Shown: one piece after another, positions 15,340 through 23,520 of the stretch
Numbering within the stretch: the first letter of the stretch is position 1
Layout of the letters: every line of letters begins with the position of its first letter
Origin: Clostridia bacterium
Lineage (GTDB): Bacteria > Bacillota > Clostridia > Christensenellales > QALW01
NCBI GenBank assembly: GCA_017516345.1
Contig: JAFXDC010000018.1
Coordinates: forward strand, 1-38,564
Direction: 5' to 3'
Length of the DNA stretch: 38,564 bases
Translations under genes and position numbers: made by a program
Notes under the pieces: generated by a model
The model's database searches: none
Told to the model about the DNA's origin: nothing
Seen by the model: the letters and a program-made list of their open reading frames with translations, nothing else

Positions 15340-15950
15340 GGGCGCGCGAAAGCTTTTGGGTGGTATATAACAGAAGATGGGAGAGGGTATTTGCGTGCTT
15401 TAGCGAAGCTTGCGCCGAGGGCGCAAGTGAGGTTGCCTTCGGCAGTGAAGCTTGCTTGGCAAGTGAAGTTTGCGTTTTTTTGTAAAAACGCAAGATGCGC
15501 CCCTGCGGGGGTCCCGCCCACCCCTTGGCGCGCCCGCGCGCCTCGTCCTTATGGACATCGGCGCGCTGCGCCTTGCGCTTCGCGCAAGTCGGGGCGGCTT
15601 CGCCTCGGGCGCGCTTCTGTCCTCGGGGTGGAGTGCAAAGGAAGGGGGGATCGCGTATTTATCTGTTCCCCCCGCGCCCGCGGGCGCATCCTTGCGGATG
15701 CACCCGCGACGCGCTTGCACGCGTGCTTGCGCACACTTCTGCAAGCGCTTTCGCTCCTTCGGAGCGAGGGCGCGTGTTGGTATTTGAGGGGTCAGATAAA
15801 AAGAAATGTCCAGAGGGTATTTGCATGCTTTAGTGAAGCTTGCGCCAAGGGCGCAAGTGAAGTTGCCTTCGGCAGTGAAGCTTGCTTGGCAAGTGAAGTT
15901 TGCGTTTTTTTCAAAAACGCAAGATGCGCCACGGGGCGCGGGCGCGAGGG
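15340..15950 (+). repeat. Structured intergenic repeat, copy C (with duplicated tail hairpin array)
   Basis: The longest copy. A free-standing tail (15340-15500) precedes a normal core, and a second tail (15770-15935) follows it. The invariant 19-mer is at 15621-15639. The stem around GCGTATTT is GGGGGGA/TCCCCCC. The core hairpin that is GCC-TTC-GGC in copies D and E is GTCC-TTAT-GGAC here, a compensated stem change. Each tail ends in four tandem mini-hairpins separated by TGAAG (about 15403-15497 and 15831-15928): CTTGCGCC/GGCGCAAG, TGCC/GGCA, CTTGC/GCAAG and TTGCGTTTTT/AAAAACGCAA. It lies between the 3' end of an ABC transporter gene and the 5' end of ileS. Confidence 0.88.
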
Positions 15951-15951
15951 C

Positions 15952-15977
15952 AAAAAAGCCACACGGAGTGTGGCTTT
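15952..15977 (-). terminator. Intrinsic terminator of the ABC-DUF1854-ABC operon
   Basis: AAAGCCACAC (15955-15964) pairs with GTGTGGCTTT (15968-15977). On the minus strand a T run follows. Confidence 0.88.
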
Positions 15978-15996
15978 GAGGTATATAACGGGTCGG

Positions 15997-18186
15997 TTAC
16001 TGCGCGGGGTTGACCTTATTCATATTGAGCTGAGCCATTACAAGGCCGTAGTAGATGCCCTTTTTGCGAAGCAGCTCCTCGTGAGTGCCCACCTCTGCGC
16101 AGGTGTGCTTATCTATTACCACCAGGCGGTCGGCGCCGCGGAGGGTGGAGAGACGGTGGGCTATGGCGAAGGTAGTGCGTCCCTTTATAAGGCGTCCCAG
16201 CGCCTCCTGAATCTGATACTCGGTCTCGGTATCAAGGGCGCTTGTTGCCTCGTCAAGAATGAGTATCTTGGGGTCGTTAAGTATTGCGCGGGCAATTGCC
16301 ACCCTTTGGCGCTCGCCTCCCGAGAGGTTGTGGCCGTTTTCTCCCACCCTTGTGTTGTAGCCGTCGGGGAAGCGCACGATGAAATCGTGGGCGTTTGCAA
16401 GCTTTGCGGCAAGCATTACCTCCTCGAGGGTGGCCTCGGGCTTGGAGTAGCGGATATTATCAACTATTGAGCCCGAGAACAGGAAGGGCTCCTGAAGCAC
16501 CACGCCTATCTGGCGGTGCAGACTTGTTTTGTCGATATCCCTTATATCCACTCCGTCCACAAGAATGCTGCCCTCGTCCACGTCGTACATACGCATAACC
16601 AGGTTTATAAGGGTGCTTTTTCCCGCGCCCGATGCGCCTACAAGACCTATCATCTCGCCCTTTTTGACATCAAGAGAGAAATTCTCAAGCACGGGCTCAT
16701 AGCTTTTATAGCCAAAGCCCACATTCTTAAAGGATACGTTGCCCTCGATGGCGTGCTCTATCGGCTTATCCGCAGAGGGAAGCTCCTCGTGCTCATCAAG
16801 AATATCAAAGACGCGCTCGAGGCTGGTGAGCATCTGAACCACCGTGCGGGGGAGGTTGCCCATCCACAAAAGCTGACTGTAGAGCGCCGTAGCAAAGAAG
16901 GTAAACATGGACATATCGCCTGCGGTGAAGGTGCCCTCAAGTATGCCGACTCCGCCGTAGAGGGTGATTATCAGGGTGCCTATTGAGAAAAAGAAGCTGA
17001 ACAGGGGAGTGATGGTGCTCCACGCCTTTTCGTTTCTCTCGCTGAGGCGCGCGATCTCCTCGTTGCCCTTCTCAAAAAGCTCGCTCTCGCGCTGCTCCAT
17101 GCCGAAGCTCTTTACCACGCGGATGCCCGAGAGCACGTCCTGAAGTCTGCCGTGTACCGCGTCGCTCTTCATCCATTGCTTATGGAATATCCTGCCGAAG
17201 AATTTGCGGCTTATAGTGGATATTATAAACACGAAGGGCACAAGGCACACCGACATCAGGGTGAGCTTCCAGTCCATCACCAGCATGGCGATGAGGGAAA
17301 ACAGCATGGTCAGCAGCTGATTGAACATATTTGCAAAGGTGTTTTGCATAAATGCACGTATCTGATTGGTGTCGTGGGTCATTCTGTTCATAAGAACGCC
17401 GGGGGTACGTCTGTTTAAAAAGCTGATGGAAAGCTGCTGTATTTTTATATACATCCTTTCGCGAAGGTCCAGGCTTATGCTGGAGCCAAGCTTTACCGAG
17501 ACTCGGTTTCTTAGGATGTAGGTCAGGATCATCATGGCTATAAGCACGGCGAGCACGGCTATTATGACCAGTGCGTCTGCTACGGTGGCGCCCTCTCTTC
17601 TAAGCACGTTATCTACAAGCTCGCGGTTTACAAAGCCCATGGCTACGTTGAGCAGGCTTGCAAGCAGCATAAGGGATGCCGCGGCGATGAATTGCCACCT
17701 GTATGGGGTGATGAGGCGGATGATGCGCCTGAGCATTCTGCCCTTATCTCCGCATTTGGGGCACACCGCGGTGCCGGGCAGAGCCTTGCCGCATTTGGGG
17801 CAGATGCGCTCGGTTTCCTCGGAGCGTATCAGGCGGCGATCTCCCTTGATGAGCATGCGTATTCCGCGGGCGACGTAGGCGTATCTTGAGGCGTGATGCA
17901 TGCTTACCGTGCAGAAGAGGTGCTCTACCGAGTCGGTATCGGTGAGGATAAGCTGAGCGCAATCACTGCTTACAAGGGTGGTGGCGTCGGTTATTTGGGA
18001 TATTTTTATGCTTTTTATTGCCTTATCATCAAGCAAAAGCACTACGCTTTTAGCGGTGACTGCAAGATATGCCTTGGCAAGCTGCCCCGAGATTATGTCG
18101 CAGGGCACGCAATAGCACAGCTCGGAGTCGTCCAGAGTCTTTAGCGCCTCCGCCGATCGGGAAGGCAGGGTAAATAAAAGGTTCAA
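15997..18186 (-). CDS. ABC exporter with N-terminal domain and zinc ribbon (third gene of cassette)
   Basis: A 729-residue half-transporter. Residues 1-125 form a soluble domain of unknown type, perhaps PH-like. A zinc ribbon follows (Cys129, Cys132, Cys142, Cys145, in CPKCGKALPGTAVCPKCG), then six predicted transmembrane helices of the type I exporter fold and an ATPase domain. The ATPase has Walker A GASGAGKST, signature LSGGERQR and Walker B ILILDEATS, so a catalytic Glu is present. The start is TTG, with AAAGGAG 8 nt upstream. It most likely dimerises with the similar ABC protein encoded two genes upstream; the DUF1854 gene lies between them. The substrate cannot be read from sequence. 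Confidence 0.88.
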   Translation of the reverse strand: MNLLFTLPSRSAEALKTLDDSELCYCVPCDIISGQLAKAYLAVTAKSVVLLLDDKAIKSIKISQITDATTLVSSDCAQLILTDTDSVEHLFCTVSMHHASRYAYVARGIRMLIKGDRRLIRSEETERICPKCGKALPGTAVCPKCGDKGRMLRRIIRLITPYRWQFIAAASLMLLASLLNVAMGFVNRELVDNVLRREGATVADALVIIAVLAVLIAMMILTYILRNRVSVKLGSSISLDLRERMYIKIQQLSISFLNRRTPGVLMNRMTHDTNQIRAFMQNTFANMFNQLLTMLFSLIAMLVMDWKLTLMSVCLVPFVFIISTISRKFFGRIFHKQWMKSDAVHGRLQDVLSGIRVVKSFGMEQRESELFEKGNEEIARLSERNEKAWSTITPLFSFFFSIGTLIITLYGGVGILEGTFTAGDMSMFTFFATALYSQLLWMGNLPRTVVQMLTSLERVFDILDEHEELPSADKPIEHAIEGNVSFKNVGFGYKSYEPVLENFSLDVKKGEMIGLVGASGAGKSTLINLVMRMYDVDEGSILVDGVDIRDIDKTSLHRQIGVVLQEPFLFSGSIVDNIRYSKPEATLEEVMLAAKLANAHDFIVRFPDGYNTRVGENGHNLSGGERQRVAIARAILNDPKILILDEATSALDTETEYQIQEALGRLIKGRTTFAIAHRLSTLRGADRLVVIDKHTCAEVGTHEELLRKKGIYYGLVMAQLNMNKVNPAQ

Positions 18187-18228
18187 AATATTTTCTCCTT
18201 TGAATGATCGTTTAACTCTGCTCTGCCG

Positions 18229-18801
18229 TTACAGATACAGATCCAGCATCTTGAGCTCCTTGGCGCTAAGAGCGCTTGTGTCGGGGATCTCGAACCTGTT
18301 GGCATCAAGGTCGGAGATGATGATCCTGGTGTCGCTGAGCTTATTTATGCTGTTGCCCCCCATGCGCACCGTGAAGCGGAGCTCCCCGCGGTCGGTCTGC
18401 ACGTCCCAATAGGAATAGCCGTACTCCTCGCGGATGGAGAGTATTTTTTTGATGATGGGCATAAAGTACATAAGATCAAGCTGATTGCGGATAATGGCCT
18501 CCGCTTCCGCGCCAAGATCCCCGATGTTGAGAAGCATGCCTATCTCGCGGCTCTCGTTGCCGCTTCCCTCGCGAAGGGAGATGTATTTATCCGGATCGGT
18601 AAAGGGGAAGCAGCGCACGGGGCGTACACGCTTATAAAAGGTGCCGTCCACCGTTGCGGACATGAGCCCGCCCTCGGTGCGCTCCACCGTGGTGTTTTCC
18701 TTGGTCAAAAAGCTTATGGAGAACATCTGCTCCACCTTTTGGTTCTGTTGGGCGATTATCTGCTCGTATTCCTTGTTTTCATCCTTAATTTCGGTATTCA
18801 T
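18229..18801 (-). CDS. DUF1854 family protein
   Basis: A 190-residue soluble protein that matches the DUF1854 pattern: an N-terminal polar region, a central segment with VRPVRCFPFTDPDKYISLR and IGMLLNIGDL, a helix with YFMPIIKKI, then YGYSYWDVQTDRGELRFTVR and a C-terminal DLDANRFEI. Members are usually encoded next to ABC exporters, and in proteobacteria some of those loci are annotated as cyanophycin-associated. No cyanophycin synthetase or cyanophycinase is present here. It lies between the two ABC genes (gaps of 70 and 42 bp), so it probably works with the transporter, perhaps as a cytoplasmic subunit or regulator. This role is inferred. Confidence 0.82.
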   Translation of the reverse strand: MNTEIKDENKEYEQIIAQQNQKVEQMFSISFLTKENTTVERTEGGLMSATVDGTFYKRVRPVRCFPFTDPDKYISLREGSGNESREIGMLLNIGDLGAEAEAIIRNQLDLMYFMPIIKKILSIREEYGYSYWDVQTDRGELRFTVRMGGNSINKLSDTRIIISDLDANRFEIPDTSALSAKELKMLDLYL

Positions 18802-18871
18802 TTATATTACCTCTGTCATTATAATGATAATTATTGTTATCGGGGCGGTGCGGCGAAGCGCCGCGAGGACC

Positions 18872-21259
18872 TTAAGAGTCCTTGGGGGTGTCGCTTATCC
18901 CCTTAAGTGCAAGAGCCTTGCTCTGAAGCTGAAGAAGCTTGAAGTATACTCCCTTGGCGCGGGCAAGCTCGGCATGAGTGCCTCGCTCCACCACCTCGCC
19001 GTGCTCTATTACCACAAGGCTGTCGGCGGCGCGCAGGGTGGAGAGACGGTGAGCGATGCTGATGGTGGTCCTGCCCACTATAAGCTTGTCTATTGCGTCC
19101 TGAATACTGCGCTCGGTCTGGGTGTCCACGCTTGCGGTGGCCTCGTCAAGAATGAGTATCCTGGGATCGGCAAGAATGGCGCGGGCAATGCTTATGCGCT
19201 GTCTTTCGCCGCCCGAGAGGGATCTTCCTCCCGCACCTATGACCGTATTATAGCCGTCGGGCATACGCATTATGAACTCGTGCGCGCTTGCGGCCTTGGC
19301 GGCGGCAAGTATCTCGGCGCTGGTGGCGTCGGGTCGGGCGTAGGCAATGTTTTGCTCCACCGTGCCCATAAAGATGTAGGTCTCCTGGCTTACCATGGCG
19401 ATGCTTTTGCGTAAGGAGGCAAAGGTCACGTCCCGAACGTCTATGCCGTCGATGAGTATCCTTCCCTCGTTGCAGTCGTAAAGCCTGGAGATAAGATTTA
19501 CTATGGTGCTCTTTCCTGCGCCCGAATGTCCCACTATTCCGAGCATGGAGCCGGGCTGTGCCACAAGGGAGACGTTTTTGAGCACCGGCTTGTTGGGCTC
19601 GTAGGAGAAGCTTACCCCTTCAAGCTCCACCTTGCCCTTGATATCCTTAAGCTCTATGGCGTTTTCCCTTTCGGTGACCTCGGGAACGGCGTCAAGTATC
19701 TCAAAGATGCGCTGTGCGCTGTTCATGGAGTCTGTCCACCAACGCATTGCGTAGCTCATAAAATCAAGAGGATTGCTCAGCCCCGTAACGTATCCGACGA
19801 ATGTGACCAGCACTCCGTAGGTGATGCCCTGCTCGGGGCCAAGGAGCAATATGGAGCCCACAAGCCATACTGCAAGCTGGGCAAGCTGCTCCACCACCGT
19901 GAAGAGGGCAAGGTATTTGTTGTCGAAATCCACAAGATCAAGCTCGGAGCGGCGGACGCGGGAGTTGATCTTATCAAAGCGGGCTATCTCCTCCTGCTCC
20001 CTGCCAAATGCCTTTACCACCCTTGCGCCCGTGAGGTTATCGTTTATCCTGGCGTTCATGGAGCGGTTGGCGCGGTGGCGCTTGCCGTAGTAGTGCCAGA
20101 GGGTGGGCATCATCATAAAGCCCACGGTAAACAGGGCGGGTATCAGCACAAGAGAGATGAGGGAAAGCTCCCAGGAGATGGTAAACATTATCACCATGGA
20201 GCAGATTATATATGCCGCATGGGTAAAGATGTAGGGAAGTCCGTCGATAAAAAAGCCCATTACCTCGTTGGCGTCCCCCGTGATGCGGGTCATAAGTCCG
20301 CCCGTCTGACGGCGGGAGAAGAAGGATATGGACAGCCTTCCGAGGGAGTCGAATATAGAGGTCTGGATGCTTTTCATCACCCTTGGGACTACGGACGCCA
20401 CGGTCCTGCCCTGAATTATGGAAAAGAGGGTCTGCAAAAGCTTGGAGAGCAGAAGGGCGGCGGCAAGTATCCAAAGCGCGGTGACGAATTGACCCGGGAT
20501 GCCCAGGGATTCAAGGAATGCGCTTGCGGCCTCGTCCTTGGCAAGAACGTTGTCAAAGAGCACGGTACCGCTTATATAGGGAAGCACCAGCGTCATGGCG
20601 GTGCCCGCAAGCACGGCAAGCATCATAATGGCGATCCTGCCCTTAAAGGGGGCAAAATACTTAAGCACCCTTAAAAATATTGATTTTTTATCCATGCACC
20701 TTGGGCAGATCTTGCGGTCGCGCTCGGGATAGAGCATGCCGCACTTGGGACAGCGAGTCTCCTCCTCGTGAGCGTTAGCGTGAGGGTCGTGCTCGGGACC
20801 CTTTGCGCCGTCCGTGTCGTCCTTTTTGGTGGCGCGCTCAAGCTCGCGGCAGAAGTCGGTCATGGGGTGCACATACTGACCCGAAAAAACGCACAAAATG
20901 CGCTCTGCATCGTTTACCGTGACTAACAAACAGCCTCCCGAGACCAGGTTTTCCACCTTTGGAGATGAGATATCGGCAAGGCTCAGGCGACGGATAGAGT
21001 CCACCACCTCGGGCAGGGTGGCGGCCTTAGCGCGCACACGCTTTTCAAAATAACCGTTATAGGTCTTAACAGAAGAGGTCGTTTTGGAGCTAAGCAGGAC
21101 AAGCTCGGTGGCGCTGAGCACCAGGTAGGTGTTTGCCGTGGAGTGGCCCGAGCCCTCCAGGGTGCCGTCGCAGGTAAGGTCGGCATATGCCCATGCGACG
21201 GGCTCTATTGATTCCTTTTCCAAGGCGCTTAAAATCGCCCTTGGCATTTTTTCCTTCAT
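18872..21259 (-). CDS. ABC exporter with N-terminal domain and zinc ribbon (first gene of cassette)
   Basis: A 795-residue half-transporter with the same plan as its partner: a soluble N-terminal domain (1-140), an acidic linker, a zinc ribbon (Cys170, Cys173, Cys185, Cys188), six transmembrane helices and an ATPase domain. Walker A is GHSGAGKST, the signature LSGGERQR, and Walker B ILILDEATA with the catalytic Glu. Both partners therefore look ATPase-competent, unlike BmrCD-type pairs with one degenerate site. The start is uncertain: the ATG at 21259 has no good ribosome binding site, whereas the in-frame ATG at 21247 follows AAGGA. It is preceded by a leader peptide and attenuator. Confidence 0.88.
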   Translation of the reverse strand: MKEKMPRAILSALEKESIEPVAWAYADLTCDGTLEGSGHSTANTYLVLSATELVLLSSKTTSSVKTYNGYFEKRVRAKAATLPEVVDSIRRLSLADISSPKVENLVSGGCLLVTVNDAERILCVFSGQYVHPMTDFCRELERATKKDDTDGAKGPEHDPHANAHEEETRCPKCGMLYPERDRKICPRCMDKKSIFLRVLKYFAPFKGRIAIMMLAVLAGTAMTLVLPYISGTVLFDNVLAKDEAASAFLESLGIPGQFVTALWILAAALLLSKLLQTLFSIIQGRTVASVVPRVMKSIQTSIFDSLGRLSISFFSRRQTGGLMTRITGDANEVMGFFIDGLPYIFTHAAYIICSMVIMFTISWELSLISLVLIPALFTVGFMMMPTLWHYYGKRHRANRSMNARINDNLTGARVVKAFGREQEEIARFDKINSRVRRSELDLVDFDNKYLALFTVVEQLAQLAVWLVGSILLLGPEQGITYGVLVTFVGYVTGLSNPLDFMSYAMRWWTDSMNSAQRIFEILDAVPEVTERENAIELKDIKGKVELEGVSFSYEPNKPVLKNVSLVAQPGSMLGIVGHSGAGKSTIVNLISRLYDCNEGRILIDGIDVRDVTFASLRKSIAMVSQETYIFMGTVEQNIAYARPDATSAEILAAAKAASAHEFIMRMPDGYNTVIGAGGRSLSGGERQRISIARAILADPRILILDEATASVDTQTERSIQDAIDKLIVGRTTISIAHRLSTLRAADSLVVIEHGEVVERGTHAELARAKGVYFKLLQLQSKALALKGISDTPKDS

Positions 21260-21331
21260 TGTAGACTGTTAATCCCCGAGGGGATCCTTTCTTTTAGCTT
21301 TGGTTTTCCTTGGGATAAAGGGTAGATAAGC

Positions 21332-21361
21332 AAAAAACTCCTGCCCGATCGGAGCAGGAGT
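21332..21361 (-). terminator. Attenuator hairpin before the ABC-DUF1854 operon
   Basis: On the minus strand ACTCCTGC and GCAGGAGT (21361-21354 with 21344-21337) pair around a smaller CCGATCGG stem and are followed by TTTTTTGC. It lies between the leader-peptide stop and the first ABC gene, so it should stop most transcripts unless the hairpin is prevented from forming. Confidence 0.88.
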
Positions 21362-21378
21362 CTGAATACAAAAGCAGA

Positions 21379-21438
21379 TCATCCTTTGCTTGAAAAGGGG
21401 CGTAAGGGTATTAAGGTATAGTTGACTGTGTTTTTCAT
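21379..21438 (-). CDS. 19-residue leader peptide controlling the ABC-DUF1854 operon
   Basis: The peptide reads MKNTVNYTLIPLRPFSSKG. Its ATG has a strong ribosome binding site, AAAGGAG (21453-21447), at a 7-nt spacing, and it is the first open frame after a good promoter. The stop codon lies 17 nt before the terminator hairpin. A short hairpin (AAGCA/TGCTT) overlaps the end of the frame and could compete with the terminator when ribosomes stall. This is the layout of ribosome-mediated attenuators ahead of drug-resistance genes such as bmrCD. No arrest motif can be named from sequence alone. Confidence 0.75.
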   Translation of the reverse strand: MKNTVNYTLIPLRPFSSKG

Positions 21439-21469
21439 ATTAACGCTCCTTTCTTCAAATTTCAAATAT

Positions 21470-21498
21470 AGTATAGCAGATTTGATCGGTAAAATCAA
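21470..21498 (-). promoter_or_regulatory. Promoter of the leader peptide-ABC-DUF1854-ABC operon
   Basis: On the minus strand TTGATT (21493-21498), a 17-nt spacer and TATACT (21470-21475). Transcription would start about 25 nt before the leader-peptide ATG. Confidence 0.8.
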
Positions 21499-21548
21499 TA
21501 GCTTTTTAGTTGAAATGATCAATAAAATATAAACCTCTTGTAGAGAGC

Positions 21549-22193
21549 TCAACCGTCGGTATAGGTATTCTCCGCATCAAGCGGCTCGGTGCTCAGACGG
21601 TTGACCGAGACCTCGTATGCCGTGCGCTCCTCCACCGTGCCGTCGGCAAGGCGCTTTTGATAGAGCCTGCTTTGCAGTCTGCCCGAAACCGACATAAAGT
21701 CCGAGACCTGCATATCACAGCAGAAGCGGGCGTTTCTGCCCCAACAGATGCAGGGTATGTAGTCGCTTTTGCCGTACGAGCGGTTGATGGCAAGCAGAAC
21801 GTCGGCTATCTCGCGGGAAAACGGGGTGGTGCGAAAGATGGGGGGCTTGCAGATAAAGCCCTGAAGCAGTACCTCGTTGCGGTCGCAAAGCTCTATCTCC
21901 TCGTTTATAGGCTCTATGCTTCGGGCAAAGATCTTTATAACAAGACGGTTTTTGCCCTCAAGGAGCATATTGTAGGAGCGAAGCTGACCCTCTATGCACA
22001 CCCGACTGCCGCAGGTGACCGAGGAAAGCAGTCGCTTGCTGGCAATGACGGGCAGAGTATCAAGGCTTCCGCTGAGGCGCTCTACGCTTATAAGAAATGA
22101 ATAAAAATCCTCCGAATAGACAGTGTGGCTGAGCTGAAGAGGGGAGCACACCGTGCCCACGAAGGTTACCTTGTTGTTTATTTCCTTTTTCAT
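21549..22193 (-). CDS. Single-stranded DNA-binding protein with two OB folds
   Basis: A 214-residue protein with two consecutive SSB-type OB-fold regions. The first spans about residues 4-95 (NKVTFVGTVCSPLQLSHT, FLISVERLSG). The second spans about 100-205 (NEVLLQGFICKPPIFRTT, CICWGRNARFC, SVSGRLQSRLYQKR). Classical SSB has one OB fold plus an acidic C-terminal tail for partner binding. No DDDIPF-like tail is present, so this is a paralogue or specialised form and not the main replication SSB. The start chosen is the ATG at 22193 with GGAAG 7 nt upstream; an upstream in-frame ATG at 22256 has no ribosome binding site. Transcribed alone, away from rpsF and rpsR. Confidence 0.75.
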   Translation of the reverse strand: MKKEINNKVTFVGTVCSPLQLSHTVYSEDFYSFLISVERLSGSLDTLPVIASKRLLSSVTCGSRVCIEGQLRSYNMLLEGKNRLVIKIFARSIEPINEEIELCDRNEVLLQGFICKPPIFRTTPFSREIADVLLAINRSYGKSDYIPCICWGRNARFCCDMQVSDFMSVSGRLQSRLYQKRLADGTVEERTAYEVSVNRLSTEPLDAENTYTDG

Positions 22194-22329
22194 GACATAT
22201 CTTCCTTTAAATGCATTGATATTGAAATATATGAATGCCAAAGGAGGATAATGCATGGATTTTTAACCGTCCGTAAAAAATGATGCCGCTTGCGACGGTG
22301 AGCCATACGACGGATAATGAAGGAGGGTG

Positions 22330-22735
22330 TGTGCGCACGTTGGACGCCCACCCATTCCCTTGGCGCGGGCGCGCCCGCGCGCCTCGCCTTCGGCATCGGC
22401 ACGCTGCGCCTTGCGCTCTCGCGCAAGGGGGCGGCTATCGCCGCCTCGGGCGCGCTTCTGTCCTCGGGGTGGAGTGCAAAACAAGGGGGTGGTTCGCGTA
22501 TTTGTCTGTTCCCCCGCGGGGCGCGGGCGCATCCTTGCGGATGCACCCGCGCCGCGCTTGCACGCGTGCTTGCGCACCGCTGCAAGCGCTTTCGCCCCTT
22601 TGGGGCGAGGGCGCGCGAAGGTTCTTGGGTGGGATATAAAAGAAGATAGGATATAGGGTATTTGTATGCTTTGGTGAAGCTTGCGTTTTTTCAAAAACGC
22701 AAGCTGCGCCACGGGGCGCGGTGTTGCCGTGATGG
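22330..22735 (+). repeat. Structured intergenic repeat, copy D
   Basis: It lies between the 5' side of the SSB gene and the terminator of the second GDPD gene. The head hairpins are missing. Core hairpins on the + strand: CTTGCGC-TCTC-GCGCAAG, GGCGGC-TATC-GCCGCC, the 10-12 bp GGGCGCATCC-TTGC-GGATGCACCC, the nested GCTTGCA...TGCAAGC with inner GTGC-TTGC-GCAC, and TCGCCCC-TTT-GGGGCGA. The last stem is TCGCTCC/GGAGCGA in copies B and C. The invariant 19-mer is at 22462-22480. The tail (GGGTGGGATATAAAAGAAGATAGG) ends in TGAAG plus CTTGCGTTTTTTCAAAAACGCAAG-type pairing. Confidence 0.88.
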
Positions 22736-22742
22736 AAAATAT

Positions 22743-22769
22743 AAAAAGCGCATCGCGTATGCGATGCGC
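22743..22769 (-). terminator. Intrinsic terminator of the second GDPD operon
   Basis: GCGCATCGC (22748-22756) pairs with GCGATGCGC (22761-22769) around GTAT. On the minus strand TTTTTATATTTT follows. Confidence 0.88.
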
Positions 22770-22779
22770 CTTGGGGTTT

Positions 22780-23496
22780 TTATTCGAGAGTATTTGTTGT
22801 GATGAAGTCGCAGCCTGCCTGTAGAGGGATCTGTGCAAGTTCCACCGTGTCGCAGGTCCAGCACCCCACCTTTATTCCCAGGCTGTGGCAATAGTCCACT
22901 ATCTCCTTATTGGTGTTCCACACCAACATATCTATATCCATTCCCTTGGCGGCGAAGTGGTCGGCATCCTCGGGCTTTACCTCGGAAAGAAGCATCTGCA
23001 CCTCGGCGCTTGGGAGAAGCTCGCGCACAAGATCGAGGCATTCCTCATAGAAGCTGATGTAGATGATCTTGTCAAGATAATCATATTCCCTGATTATTTC
23101 TATTACTTTTTCCACCTGCTCGCGGTTAAACTTACTCTTAAGCTCGAGCACGCACACCTTGCCGTAGCGCTTGCATATCTCCAGATAATCCTCAAGGGTG
23201 GGGACTCGCATATCGCGGCGGACTCTGTCCTGACCGTAGCTGATGGGCACCGAGCACAAGGTCTCAAGATCGGACTCCTCAACTAAAATAAGCTTACCGT
23301 CGGGGGTATAGAGCTCGTTGTTGTGATGACAAACGAAGTGGCCGTCCCTTGTGAAGCGAAGGTCGGTCTCAATACCGAAATAGGAGCGATTTCCCGCGGC
23401 AATAAAGCCCGCGGCGGTGTTCTGGCACTCCATGCCGTTGCCCGCATGGGATACCATCTTGGCGTTTATGGGATTGTCAATTTTAGTAATGTTCAT
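22780..23496 (-). CDS. Glycerophosphodiester phosphodiesterase family protein, divergent
   Basis: A 238-residue cytoplasmic GDPD-fold protein without signal peptide. The family landmarks are present but changed: the HRG...ENT motif reads HAGN (His17) ... CQNT, the metal pair is Glu43 and Asp45 in IETDLRFTRDG, and HH occurs at 57-58. CVLELKS supplies the third acidic ligand. Loss of the motif arginine and ENT glutamate may mean an unusual substrate. The start ATG follows GGAGG. It lies 24 bp downstream of the unknown surface-protein gene in one operon. Confidence 0.82.
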   Translation of the reverse strand: MNITKIDNPINAKMVSHAGNGMECQNTAAGFIAAGNRSYFGIETDLRFTRDGHFVCHHNNELYTPDGKLILVEESDLETLCSVPISYGQDRVRRDMRVPTLEDYLEICKRYGKVCVLELKSKFNREQVEKVIEIIREYDYLDKIIYISFYEECLDLVRELLPSAEVQMLLSEVKPEDADHFAAKGMDIDMLVWNTNKEIVDYCHSLGIKVGCWTCDTVELAQIPLQAGCDFITTNTLE

Positions 23497-23520
23497 ATAT
23501 CCTCCAAAATATTATAAAGA

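Noticed and set aside
15400..15935. CRISPR array
   Set aside because: The repeated hairpins have constant short linkers and variable stems, with no 25-40 nt direct repeats, no regular unique spacers and no cas gene nearby.
15997..21259. Cyanophycin metabolism locus
   Set aside because: DUF1854 and the ABC genes recall annotations near cyanophycin genes, but no cyanophycin synthetase, cyanophycinase or isoaspartyl dipeptidase is present in the window.
22251..22283. Plus-strand mini frame (MHGFLTVRKK) with AAAGGAGG upstream, ahead of repeat copy D
   Set aside because: Only 10 codons and 3-nt spacing, no plausible plus-strand promoter, and it lies in the 5' region of the oppositely oriented SSB gene. 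It is probably chance.
22630..22690. Minus-strand promoter inside the repeat tail (TTCACC, 17 nt, TATATC in copy D)
   Set aside because: The spacing is good, but the -10-like element is not kept in copies B and C, so it cannot be a general promoter of the family.
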